In this document: piece after piece, positions 1 through 12,000 of the stretch
Layout of the letters: each line of letters starts with the position of its first letter
Numbering within the stretch: position 1 is the stretch's first letter
Assembly (NCBI RefSeq): GCF_025698545.1
Contig: NC_068576.1
Location: 55,216,094 to 55,280,093, forward strand
From: Gossypium raimondii
Taxonomy: Eukaryota > Streptophyta > Magnoliopsida > Malvales > Malvaceae
DNA: 64,000 nt
Reading direction: 5' to 3'
Program-made: the position numbers and the translations under genes
Notes under the pieces: generated by a model
Told to the model about the DNA's origin: nothing
Database searches by the model: none
What the model saw: only the letters and a program-made list of their open reading frames with translations

Positions 1-1122
1 TTTTAAATTTTAAATTTCAATTCTATTTCAAACTGCAATTGTTAAACCATTAAGTAAAGAAAAATATTTGGTACACTTAGACTCCACAAGCGGGGATGGT
101 TGAAAATGTTGCCCATCTCTTTCCCAATTACATGACATTGAAACAAAGCCAATCGACCCAATGAATTAAAAAAAGAAAAGAAACACACTGTATTACACAC
201 CATGAGAGAAAAGTTATGTAATAAGTTTATAATATAAAATTAAATATTTTTTTAATTAAATTGGTAATGCTAGAAAATAGTGAATGTAAAGATATTTTTG
301 GTTTAAATTTTTTTTATTTTCATAGATGTTATATAAAAATAAAAATATTCTCATAAAAATATTTATTATTTTATATAAATAATGAAATTTGATAAATTCA
401 TAATTAAATTGAAATGTAATTCATACATGACATCAATCTATTCAAAATTTTAAATAAATAAAATATCATAAATATAATTTTATCTTTTAATACCTAAGGT
501 CTGCAAATATTCTCAGTGTACACAATATTATTCTATAATATATAGGAATGATAGAATCTTTAGAACAATCTTTGAAAGATATTGCTTGGGTGGAGATTAT
601 ATTATTATTATTATTATTATTATTTATTCAGCACAGTTTCCAAGCAGAATGTTTATGCAAAGGTCCAATTTCAAATAAAATATTTATATAATGAAATATG
701 AGAATCAAAATTAATAATATTATTATTATAATCATATTTATTTTTTGACATAATATTTAAAATTACCTATAATTTCTCCTAGTTTCTAAGTATACATAAA
801 AAATTAATCCGTTTTAATACACTCAAATGTTATTAAATGTTTTTAAATGAAAAAATATGGACTAACAATGCAACCGCCCAAAAAAATTCAGCCAAATACT
901 AATCTGTTCATAAAACACATATGATCGAATAACCAAAAATCAAAATGCAGCAAAAGTGGTTCAAATTTGAGAGTTATTATTGAGAGATTATCTGAATACA
1001 AGTCCGGGCCCTAACTCAAACATCAAACTAGGTTGTCAGTAGTGTCACTGATCTTGTAAGAAAAAGAAAACCCTACTTCTTCCTCTTTAACCATGTTAAT
1101 ATTAACGTAGGCTGTTTTCATT
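1..1122. other. AT-rich spacer, no gene seen
   Basis: No coding region was recognised on either strand. The stretch is strongly AT-rich. A TTA/ATT trinucleotide microsatellite lies at about 597-625. The last 100 bases or so are probably 3' untranslated region of the Dof gene that ends at 1123. Confidence 0.6.
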
Positions 1123-2032
1123 TCAACAATGTCCAGTAGATTCTCCCTGTTCTTTGTCCTCATCCAATTCGTTCATAGTGTTCACTGGAACCTGCTTCGA
1201 TTCCTCCTTTACAGGAAGCAAAAGCCTTTCACCATTTTCTTCTACCCCTTGATGATTCTCATCATAACCAGTTCCAAATCCATCACTAGAAAATTTTAGA
1301 CCGGGGTCTAGAACTGGGAACCCACTTGAGTATATTCCGGTGCTGGCACCACCAATCTCCGGCATAAAGGGCAACCTTTGCGAGCTATTGTAAGCCTGAG
1401 CCGGTACTACTGGTGGATACGCTAGGTTAATGACTTGATGATGATCACCTTCATGGATCTTAGGGTTTTGATGAGTCAAATGATCATCATCAAGCTTCTT
1501 TGATGATGATGTCTTGTTCTTCCTTGAACCACCACCAACGGGAACGTTCCTTAAGGAACCACCATGGGTCCAATACCTTCTACAAGTCTTACAGAAGTAT
1601 CTTGGCTGAGAAAGGCTGTAGTTGTTATAATAACAAAACTTGGTGTTTGTTGAATTGCACCTTGGACAGTTCAAATTAGCTTCACCTTTTTGAACCCTAG
1701 CTGAAGATCTTGAGTATTCTCCTATGGCCATGGGCTTAGTTACCCCAATTCCCTGGAAATACATGAGTACTTCATCATCATCATCATCATCATCATCATA
1801 ATAATAGTAACTTTTATCATTTCAACTATTAGTGGGACTGAACTGAACTCAAACAAGAATCATCTCAAGGCTAAAAAAAGGTGAAACTTTAAAGCTAGTT
1901 ATCCATGAGAAAAGGGGAAAAAGAAAAGAACTCAAGACCCAAAGCCATATATATAATGATGAATTCATATGAAAAACAACAAAAATTAAAGAAGACCCTT
2001 CACTTTACCTGTTCCCACTGAGTGGCCTCCAT
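1123..2032 (-). CDS. Dof-type zinc-finger transcription factor, two exons
   Basis: This encodes a plant-specific Dof transcription factor, a nuclear protein whose family binds AAAG-core sites. Exon 1 is 2009-2032 (MEATQWEQ, donor GTAAAG) and exon 2 is 1123-1752 after the acceptor TTCCAG, giving 217 aa. The apparent start at 1764 (MYFQ) is intronic, because its TTCCAG is the splice acceptor. The Dof finger carries the CX2CX21CX2C cysteines at about residues 37, 40, 62 and 65 (CPRC, CKTC), followed by the basic tail RYWTHGG and [11 protein letters not shown]. The C-terminal half is low in complexity and acidic at the end, with no motif I recognise. The 256-bp intron contains a TCA/TGA microsatellite. 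Domain identity is certain. The subfamily member is not assigned; the short [13 protein letters not shown] terminus may help place it. Confidence 0.93.
1772..1799. repeat. (TCA)n microsatellite in Dof intron
   Basis: About nine TCA units (TGA on the gene strand) lie just upstream of the acceptor of the Dof intron. This is a likely polymorphic marker. Confidence 0.85.
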
Positions 2033-2550
2033 GGATTAAGAACTGAGAAATAAAAAGGTGATTAGCCTTTGGCAATCCCCTGCTGATCTTAAAAGCCAAA
2101 AGAAAAAACTACATAAATAAAAGGACGAAAAAGACTTTGAGAGCTGGCCTACCACTACTATAAAATGAAAGAAAGGGGGCATTTGAAACAGGGACTATTT
2201 CGTCTTTGTGTTGTTATTTCATTATCATAAGAAATAACAATGGCTACAGTCTTAAAGTCTAAAAATATGGAAACTTCGAATATATACCTGATTTTTGAAG
2301 GTCTTCTTTTAAATTGTGAAAGAGGAAAAGGACAAGTTTAGGTACAAGTGATGATCGGTTTGTTCCAAATTTTATAGATAAAAAAATCATTGACATTGAA
2401 CCCAGCAAAAGTTATAGGACCGACTTAACTCATTGAAATCGACATTAATTCAATTCAATCATCTATTAATTAATTATTCTTTCCAAAAAAAAAACTTTCA
2501 AAAAGTTATTACAATATTTATATGTTTTTAAATATGGATAAATTATACTC

Positions 2551-3052
2551 GGTGTCACTAAACTATTACTAACTTTACGTTTTAGTCACTTAATTTTAAA
2601 AAGTTATAAAATGGTCTGAACTACTCGAAAGTTTTCATTTAAGTAATTGGGCTGTGAAAATCGTTGTTGTATGACTTTCTCTCTTCGCACCGCCTACACC
2701 AACCAAAATTTTTTCCAATTATCTTCTAAAGTTCAAACAACTTTTAATGTCACAAATATGTAAATCAAAATCCAAACAACTTTCTTTTTTGATTTCCTAC
2801 ACTGACAATCGAATCGGCTTGGATCTAATGTATATTCTTTTACTAATCAATGTGTACTAATCCACCGTACCGGTCATCAAATCGTCAATTGAAGTTCGCT
2901 AACGAAACTTTTTTTAAGAAAAGAAAACTTAAATAAAAACTTTTAAATAGTTTAGTGACTTAAATGAAATTTTAAAAAAAAATTTAGTAACCATTTTATA
3001 ACTTTTTTAAATTAAGAAACTAAATCATAAATTTATTAACAGTTCGGTGATC
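2551..3052. mobile_element. MITE-like inverted-repeat element, copy 1
   Basis: The two ends are imperfect inverted repeats of about 70-110 bp. The left end (ggtgtcactaaactatt ... aagttataaaatgg) matches the reverse complement of the right end (gatcaccgaactgtt ... aagttataaaatgg). The centre holds no ORF. A diverged relative lies at 19350-19718; both contain similar 'ggatctaatgtat...ctaccgtaccg' cores. A clean target-site duplication could not be fixed. It resembles the short non-autonomous DNA transposons common in plant spacers; the superfamily is not assigned. Confidence 0.6.
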
Positions 3053-6000
3053 TTAAATCTAGTTTATTCTATATATATTAATATTTATTCAAATCCAATT
3101 ATTAAATTATTATCCAATTAAACTCATATCTTCAATAAATTGCATATATTAAACTTACAGCAGATTTGTTTTCCCAGGAACCGGTGGATTTCACATTCAC
3201 TTGCATTGAAGCTTTAATCCAGTCCGAGCCCAGATAGTGTGATGAGACTAGCATTGTAAATTGGGTGGGTTAGATTGTTTTAGATTTGAATAAATTTAGA
3301 TACTATCCATCTGGGTTTTCTCAAATAAATTTTGGGTTTAAATTATTTTCAAGTTTTGATTTTTATAAGTTTGAAATTTTAGAGTTATTATTATTTTAGG
3401 GTTGAATCAGTTTGAGTTTGAATCATCGACTTGTTAAATGTATATTAAATGTCAGAGTACATTTTGTCCCCTTAAAAAAGAGTTAGTCACTGTACATTAG
3501 ATTAATGAGAAAATTGATCCTTATGTTGAAGTACAGAGATTATTTTTTAACAGTAAAAATAGATGAAATTTTTAATAGAAATATCAAATTACTCTTTCAT
3601 CTTTGAGCAAAAGGAACAAAATATTATTCAACTCCTAGTATAAAGGCTTGCCTGAATTTAAACAAATTAAAATTCGATAAATTAAAACTAGACCACGAGA
3701 GAAGTCCAAATTCAAATACCCTCACTAGTCCAAGTTCAAAGCCCATTTTATGTGGCCTCTGTGACTGTCGTGGGCTTAAAGGGAAAGTTGAAGAGTTCAT
3801 GTAGAAATGGGCCATAATTGATAAGTGTATTATCTCATAATATGTTGATTTCAATGAAACAGATGTGGAAGTATTTTCATTACGCACAATATTAATCTTT
3901 AAATCTCGTCAAATATGAAATTTCTATACATTTCGAGAAAGTTTCAAATGATGACATTACTGTGTACCTCCCTCTCAACCAACACAGATTTCAAAACATT
4001 ATGAGTTTTGATTAAACCACTTATGGACCACCCTATTGGTTCAGATTTCAAAAACACAAGAAAAAAAAGGGTTTGTGTTTATTCTAGTAGGGTGGTCCAA
4101 AATGTAAGGCTTTTGTAATAAATTGTACAGCGAAAGCACAAAATAAGCATTAGGAGTGTGAGTGGAGAGGTATCCGCCGTCAGATTAGAATCAGATGAAC
4201 AGCCACAAGAGAGGTGGTCCGATTTTCATCACCATTGTTAAGCTGCCATCGGATGAAACCCCGCAATAAAAGGCGGTGGTCCCTCCTTCACTGTTTCATT
4301 GTTTTAATATGCTGTGAACCGGGAAATTTTTACCTGCTTCTAGGTAACGTCTTAGGTATGTTTTATTGTTTTAATTGCTTGTAATTATTGGGTGTAGTCG
4401 AATTATAGTTTTTAATTCTTAGATATTGGGTGAAATTTGGAGTAATAACGTAATTAATTATATTGAAATTTAAATTTTTCATAAATAATTTTTATAAGTT
4501 ATAAAAATTATATTATAAACATAAATACATATGAGTGTTTAGGATCATAGAAAAAGATTTCTTATATTCTAAATCCCAAAAATATTATAAAAATATTTTA
4601 TATATTTTAAAATTATATTATTTAAATCTTAAAAAATTAACATTATAGTCAACATATTATAAAAGAGTTATTATATATTTATTTATAAAAGTTGCGATCA
4701 AGTATGAACGTAACTTATTTATGTATCCAAACTATATATTATATTCATAAAAATGTTATAATTTTTTCCATAACTTATTTATAAAAATAATTTTCTAAAG
4801 TTGTAGAAATTTTATACTATCTATATGAAAGTTTTGAAATTTTATAATTTTTTTAAAGATTATATGTTATGAATTTTATATTATTTTATAAAAATGAATT
4901 TGACCTAGCATAAGTTTTTCTCCGAATTAAGTTTATATAAGTTTTTATAATTAAAGTTACAAACTATTTGGACTATGAACTTAAATATTATAAGGTTGAT
5001 GTTAATTATATAAATAGAAATTTTTTTTGCACTATATTGTAGGGTATGATACCATTCTCTCAAATGGTGCCAGACACAAGCACCATAGACAACTCGCGAA
5101 CTCTTTAATTTCAAACATATGTGGCTTCGAAATGTGGTTGATAAGACAATTGTTGTTTTTAAAAACATTTATCATATTAACAATGTCACCTTAGTATATC
5201 ATAAAAATCAAGGTTGGATCTTATTAACATTATGTATATTTCATAACTTCAATCACAAGGGGAATTCAAGACAACTCATACTTTGTAGAGTACATGAGAG
5301 AATGAGATATTAATAATTTTAATGATGTGGATTCAAATTCAGATGATGATGAACTTAGTTAATGACCGACATATAATGATAAGAAGTATATGTTAAATAT
5401 TAAAAGGAATAACCTAACCAATATGCAATAGAAAAATAGATAAAATTGCATATGATGTTTACTTTTCTTGCTATTCTTATTAGGAAACGTATTATCGACT
5501 ACTTTTTAGACTAACATAACATATATGATGATTTGATTTTAATTTTTGTTACTTGTTTAGAAATTATTTTATCATACTATTTTTTATAGTAATTAATATT
5601 TTAAAAATATAAATTTTATAAATGTGTAATTATAACTTGTATTACCAAACATGACATAAAGATTTAAGAAATAATTACATTTTGTTAACCAAACACGTAT
5701 AAGGAATTACAAATCTTTATAATTATAATAAAAAATTACTATCTTAATAATTAGACTTTCATTCAATTACTCTATATTGTCCAAAAAACCTTAGTTTTTC
5801 TTTCGGTGTTGTAAGATCTAGACAACGGCGAGCATATATTCGAAATTGTACTATTTTTTGTAAAGTACAAAATATAATGTTGTTGCATTACAACTAGGAA
5901 TCGAAGGAAAAGAAGAGCTTAAATATGAAATTATATATATCACAAGAATATTTTGTTTTTTAAGAAAAAAATTCTTAGTATTTTTTATTTCAGAGATAAA

Positions 6001-6150
6001 TATAAAAATAAAGATAAACTTTAGTTTGATGCAAGTACGTATATTAAGATTTGGTTGTGATTTAAATGTACATATTAAATTTTGATTTTAATTCAATTAT
6101 ACATATTGAAAGAAATAAATATATCTATTTATTTTCATATTGGATTAAAA
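3053..6150. other. AT-rich spacer with a small hairpin, no gene supported
   Basis: No convincing coding region was found. An 11-bp inverted repeat (ggaccacccta / tagggtggtcc) sits at about 4024-4095. A GC-richer patch at about 4140-4340 contains aataaaagg and then a ctag/gtaacg junction. It looks like a promoter plus a non-coding first exon, but no coding exon follows. The remainder is AT-rich. Confidence 0.45.
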
Positions 6151-6479
6151 TAGTTGCTTGTGTATGCAATACATTGTTGAGGGGGTCGTCTTTTTTTTAG
6201 ACGTTTTCGAGGTGTTGTTCGTCAGGCAATTGACCAATCTCCCAACAACCGAATGGATTGTCCCTTAGGGGTGTCATCCCTCGTACTTTGTCGAGAGCTA
6301 GTGTGTCGTATGGCTATCCTAAAGGCCTGGTTCATAGAGTTGAGAGCATTTTGACCATACGTGAGCGTCTCATCGTTGGTGGGGTTCGACCCCCTAATCT
6401 ATGGTATATAGGTCACTTGTTGAGGAAGTTGGTACCACTTAATCTACATGATAATAGTCAAAATTAACATATTTTAGCC

Positions 6480-9030
6480 TCATTCTTAGTGCATTTTTGG
6501 GTGGTTATGTGGTGCTACTTGTTAATTACATACTCCTAATCCTTTATATTCATGTTTTGATACTTAATAGAGCACTTGATAGAGTGAAAAACGGGTGAAA
6601 ATTAGAACATTGGAGCAGTCCAGAAGCTAAACAAGTGCAATAGAGATTTACACGTGCAAACCACACAGCCGTGTGACTCAAACAGGTGTATGGATTTCAC
6701 AAACCGTGTGCATTGACTGTTAGAGTATGCCCAAAGATCAATCATGAGATGGTTGTAATAACATACTTGATTTATCATGTTTATTAATATAAGGCGTTAC
6801 CATTATTATTTCAGTTTCTTTTCTGTGTATATAAATAAACTGTTTTATAATAATGTCCTGAGAATAATATGATTATTCTTAAAAGTTCCTTAGTCAAGTA
6901 TTATTGTTGGATAGGACAACGATAATGCATTAAGACTAACGTGTAGTTGATTGATGATAAAGAGTTGTCATTGATATGGAATGTCGAATCATTACATGAA
7001 TATGTGTGTTAGAGAACAACATATTGGATGACCGTTATGAGTATGTTTCTTGGATTATTATGTAATTGTCACGACATTACTCATAATGATTAATATTTAT
7101 ATGATCCTCGGACTTGAGATCATCATAATCCCAACATCGTGAGTTGTATATTTTGATACGATCAAACGTAAATCGTAATCGGTTGTTCTATAAAGACGAT
7201 GTTGGATATACCACAATCTATGTAGAGGATATGGTTGGTCGATATAGGATAAGTCCCTCCTACATAATGGGAGTAATATCTTAGGCCACTTGATTAAGTA
7301 AGACTAGAAATGCATGGCCATGCTCAAATAAGTTGATATTAGATGTCATACTTATTTGTATATCGTAGTCTGCTTAAGATATCAAGGAACATGGAATGGA
7401 CAATGCAATTGTGACTATTTCATGACTTGTGTCCAATCCAGAGATAAAGGACTTAAGGATTATTGCATAAAAGGTTAATCATAAAAAGGTTATGTCGAAT
7501 CATGATCTCTTGTGACTTAGGTAGCAATGATGCATTGCTAGATGCCACTCATTGTTCGTAGTATTAGAATCGTTCTAGTGTTACTGCTAACGTTACAAGA
7601 ACCTACAGGGTCACACCCTATAGTTGAAATGAACGAAATATACCATAGTTGGTATTGTTTTTGGGGTCGCTTGAATTAAATTAATTATAGAATTAATTTA
7701 ATTCGGTAATCAAATTTCCAACACATTATGTACAAGGTTGTTGTACGTATAGTGAGGACATGAATTTGGTTAGCATAAGAATTCAAATAAATATATGGTT
7801 TACCGAACTTATATTATAATTAATGTAATTATAATTTTCGGTTTAAAATATTATCATATTTATTTAATTCTTAAAAACCCTAAAAAACAAAATGATATAA
7901 ATAATCACGTTTTTCTTTGTTTGAGTCTAGCAGCCGCATAAGAAAAATAACTCTCAAAATTGTTTTGGGGATTCCTTCCGTTCGTAGTCAACTGGGTGGA
8001 TTACGTAGAGACCGGGATCACGATAGATTGAGATTTTGATTCGACAGCAGATCAGACTACTTGTTGTTGAGGTGTTGCTGTCTACTCTGAATAAACATTA
8101 GGTAAATTCGTAACCTTGATCACCCCGATTCGTTCCTCACACATGGATCCATGGTTAGGGTCGCCGATTTTAATTTTTCCGCTGCGCCGTAGGGGTGCCG
8201 GCGATCCAACATTGACAACTAGAAGTGACGATTTTTAGGGGTTTTTTTTTTTTTTGCACTTGGAGAAGGTATAAAAACGGGAATACAATAGGAGGAAAGT
8301 AGCCGTAATAGGATAGCAAAAAGTTACCCCAAGAACACCATTGAAGCCGATTTCCAAGCAATTTGCCATCAAGGTTCGAGAGTCCAAGCTGATTTTCGAG
8401 GGAGTTATCATGAATTTCTTTTATTTTAATGGTTATATTGTATTTTTGGTGTTCATTCTTGCAATTATGGACTAATTCTCTTAATACCTAGGGGAGATGA
8501 ACCCTAGGATGGATTCTATTTTTTGATTTCTAGTTTTATGCAATAAAATCTTAGTTTATTTGTTTTCAATTATGAATGCTTAATTATTTTTGAGTTGATA
8601 ATTCTATGGTGTTGATCCATGTTTGATGTGTATAAATCTGAGGTTGAAAAGACCATTCTAGTGATAATGTCTTATATAATTGAATAGAGTTGCATACAAT
8701 CATAAAAATAGAACGACATAAACTCTCTAAGGGACAATACCTTCAATTATTGAGAGATCAATAGATTACCTGATAAACGATACTTCAAAGATTTCTCTAT
8801 TGATTAAATGGTATAATTACCATCATTTCTTTTATAGGGATTAACCAAGCGCTTTCACTCCATAAATCATTGAACAAAGGGAAAGGTAAAAAATCCCCTC
8901 ATGATCAATAGTCGCATACCCTAAACTTAAATTAAAAAAAAAAACCCACCATCCATGCAGAGAGAGAAGTGGATTCAGCGGCCTACCCCACCACCAGCAA
9001 CTTGTTTGGTGGGAACTGTCTGAAGCCATG
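6480..9030. mobile_element. Degenerate LTR-retrotransposon fragment hosting a solo LTR
   Basis: The flanks of the solo LTR at 6718-8211 look like one older repeat. On the left is a segment rich in 'cacacagccgtgtg'-type motifs. On the right is a segment with '...ctaggggagatgaacccta...' and a long non-coding tail. Such sequence is typical of long plant Gypsy LTRs as I remember them. No ORF, PBS or PPT was recognised, and the outer boundaries are approximate. Confidence 0.35.
6718..8211 (+). mobile_element. Solo LTR, 1494 bp, with 5-bp target duplication
   Basis: The element begins TGTTAGAG and ends GATCCAACA, giving the TG...CA ends and near-perfect short inverted termini expected of an LTR. 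It is flanked on both sides by the 5-bp direct repeat TTGAC (6713-6717 and 8212-8216), as left by retroviral-type integration. It contains no coding region, no primer-binding site of the TGGTATCAGAGC type and no second LTR. A solo LTR left by LTR-LTR recombination is therefore the simplest reading. A non-autonomous short element is the alternative. The superfamily is undetermined; Copia is possible. Confidence 0.75.
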
Positions 9031-9099
9031 ACATAACATTCAAATGGACAGCTTTTTCTTCTTTAATTTCTTTCTATGGTATTTGGTGCCATAGATTTT

Positions 9100-12000
9100 A
9101 GTTTTCCAAGATTTATGAATATGCATCCGTAGTACTATACACTGGGTGATGAGCCCCATCATCACATTTATCTAAATTTCTATATCACTATCACAAATCA
9201 CTCATCCTTACCTGCCCTTCTTCATTTTCTTTTTCCTTTTTTCAGTTTGAATTTTAAGTTTTTTCTGCCCTAAATGGCTCTGCAGTAATTTATTTCTTCA
9301 TTTTATACCAAACGCTTCTCTCAATATTGATCTTGGATGGACTCTATTTAAACATACATATCAACACTGTAAATTATAATTTCTGGACAAAATAACATTT
9401 AGTAATTGAAATTGGTAATATTTTTATTTTAGTCCTTGATTTTTATTTATTTAATTTTAAAGTTTAACAGGTTTTCTCAATTTGATCCTTAAACTTGAAT
9501 TTATTAAGGCATAATGATGTGACACAATATTAAAGTATCACATCATCATTTGAATTTTAAAAAAAATCAAGAAAAAATTATGATTTCTTTATTTTGTCTT
9601 TTAGATTTTATATAAAAAAATTTATAGGTGATAACATGGCACAATCTAAAAATACCATACCATCACTATTTTAATAGAAATTAAGTTCATAAGCTAAATT
9701 GAAAACAAAAAAAAAGTTGTTAAGCGTCAAGATTAAGTGGACCTCCAAAAAATCAAGAATCAAATAGAGAAAATTTATCAATTTTATTGATTAAATGTTA
9801 TTTTATCCCTTTAAAAATAAATACTGTAACCATATCAACAATTACCATGACAATATATAAAATATTATTTTAAACTTAAACAAATCATTTAAAATATATT
9901 ACTAAAGAATATTATTAGGATTTGTTAATTCATCTAAACTAGAATTATTCATGGTCAGCCCTGATTTAGGTTAAGCACTAACATAATTTTAGATCCGATC
10001 ATTAGGTTTGAGCCTGATTTAAAAAATAAACATAAATTTTATTTAAGTTCGAGTCGAATAAAAATATTAAAATTCAAGTTCGGCTCAGTCTGTCAGTATT
10101 ATTTTTAAAAAATATATTTTTAAATATATAATATACAAAATATGCTAAAAATATTAAAATAAATATTTCCCAACAAATTAAAAATAAATTTAAAAAATAT
10201 TTATACTTAAATAACACAAGTGCAACTTAACAAACAAATACCTCTAAAATAATAGCAAAATTAACAATAAAATAAAGTGTTATACAATATTTAATATAGC
10301 AGCAACATAATAATGAAATGGTAACAAAACAGTGAGAAAACAACATCAAAACAACAAAGTTTCTTTTATTGCAAATTCAAGCCGGACTGAGCCCGGGCCA
10401 AAAAACCTTACCCGATACCTGGCCCATTTTCTAATTTGACCTTATTTTTTATCAAAATTCATTTTTCTAGTAATATTTCTACCTAAACTCTCTCATTTTT
10501 TGAACAAACCTTCGAACCGAACCACATGGCTTGGCCATGGAGAACTCTAATCTTAACTTAAAGGGAATATACGAAATTACAAATAATGAATGAAATTTTT
10601 TTTAGAATCATGAATATGAATTATTATAACCTAATCGTGAAATATCTATATTTTAATTATTGAGGTAAGAAAATTTATAATAATTAATACATGCATATAT
10701 TAAGAAGGGATATCAAATATCTATAATATACAAATATATATTATTCACCTTTAACCTAAGAGCTTTTTAATGTCTATAATTATTGGTAGAGGAACTTTCC
10801 AGCAGCCCAAAGAAAAAAAAATTCGTACGTGGAATTTGGAAAGGAAAAAGAAAATTATATTCTTATGGAAACAGCATCGAAATTATTGAGAAATTATATT
10901 TAGCCAACTCCTGCTTAATAATATATTCCTTAATTAATTTCAATCGAGAATAATATTATAAGATGAAACTTCCACAGCCCAATGTTTTTCCATGCTTTCG
11001 TATAAATTAAATATAATTTATGGTTGCAATAATTATTTTACTCAACTTTAATTAATATTAAAAATATATAATTACTTATTTAAAGTTTATTAATAAAAAA
11101 ATATACATAGGCAATCCTTTCACTTCATCTCCAACCCGTTTTAATGCACTCGAACTTATATCCTCTTATATTGATAATAATGTCTATGCCAATCAAACTA
11201 ATACTCATTCGACAAAATTAAAACATGTTTCAACTTAAAGAAAAGTTAGTAACAAACTTAACCACAATCCCAAATGGTGCATGCATGGATCACATAGGTG
11301 GTTTTCAAATAAATTTCTTGCTTAAGAAGCAAGTAACCTATCAGTTGGTTTTTTTATGCAAAATATTTTTATAAAAACTTGAGAAACATAATTTCTTGGA
11401 CTTTTTTTTTTCGAGAACACAAGTGTACATTTATAATAAATAAGAAATATATACAATTTTATTTTATTTTAATAAAAATATTTAAAAAAAACCTATTTTG
11501 ATTTTCAAAGTCATGCAATGCATGTATATATGTGGGATGGTGCACCAACTTTTGGAAAAGATTTATGATTTAACAACCACCGCCCCCCCTCCCCATAAAT
11601 GTGCACAACCCATGCCACCTATGGCAACCATGTGCACCAAAGCAATGATCCCAACTCAATGACTTTGCCTACAAATATTCTAAATTCCAATACTTTTAGC
11701 AAAAATCATGGCTAATTAACCATTTCTTAACAAAAAAAAAACAAATATTTCTTAATGAAAGGGGAATTTTGTTCATGCATGACGTTGTTTAAGGAACAAA
11801 AGGGGTGAGGACATTGAAATCCTCTTTTTTTAACTAGTATTATTTAAAAAATTCGATGCTTTTAAAATTATGTATTTTATACTATCATGATATTGGTTTA
11901 GTGGTAACTTATACGCGAGTTCAAGTAAAGGCGAAGTTAAGAATTATTTCGAGGTTAGAATTAAGTTATATATAGTTTTAGAGTTAAAATATAATTTCAT

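Noticed and set aside
6258..6467. 69-aa open frame and a nearby tRNA T-arm-like 'ggttcgaccccc'
   Set aside because: The frame has no recognisable domain and lies beside a repeat. The tRNA-like string has no matching acceptor, D or anticodon arms around it.
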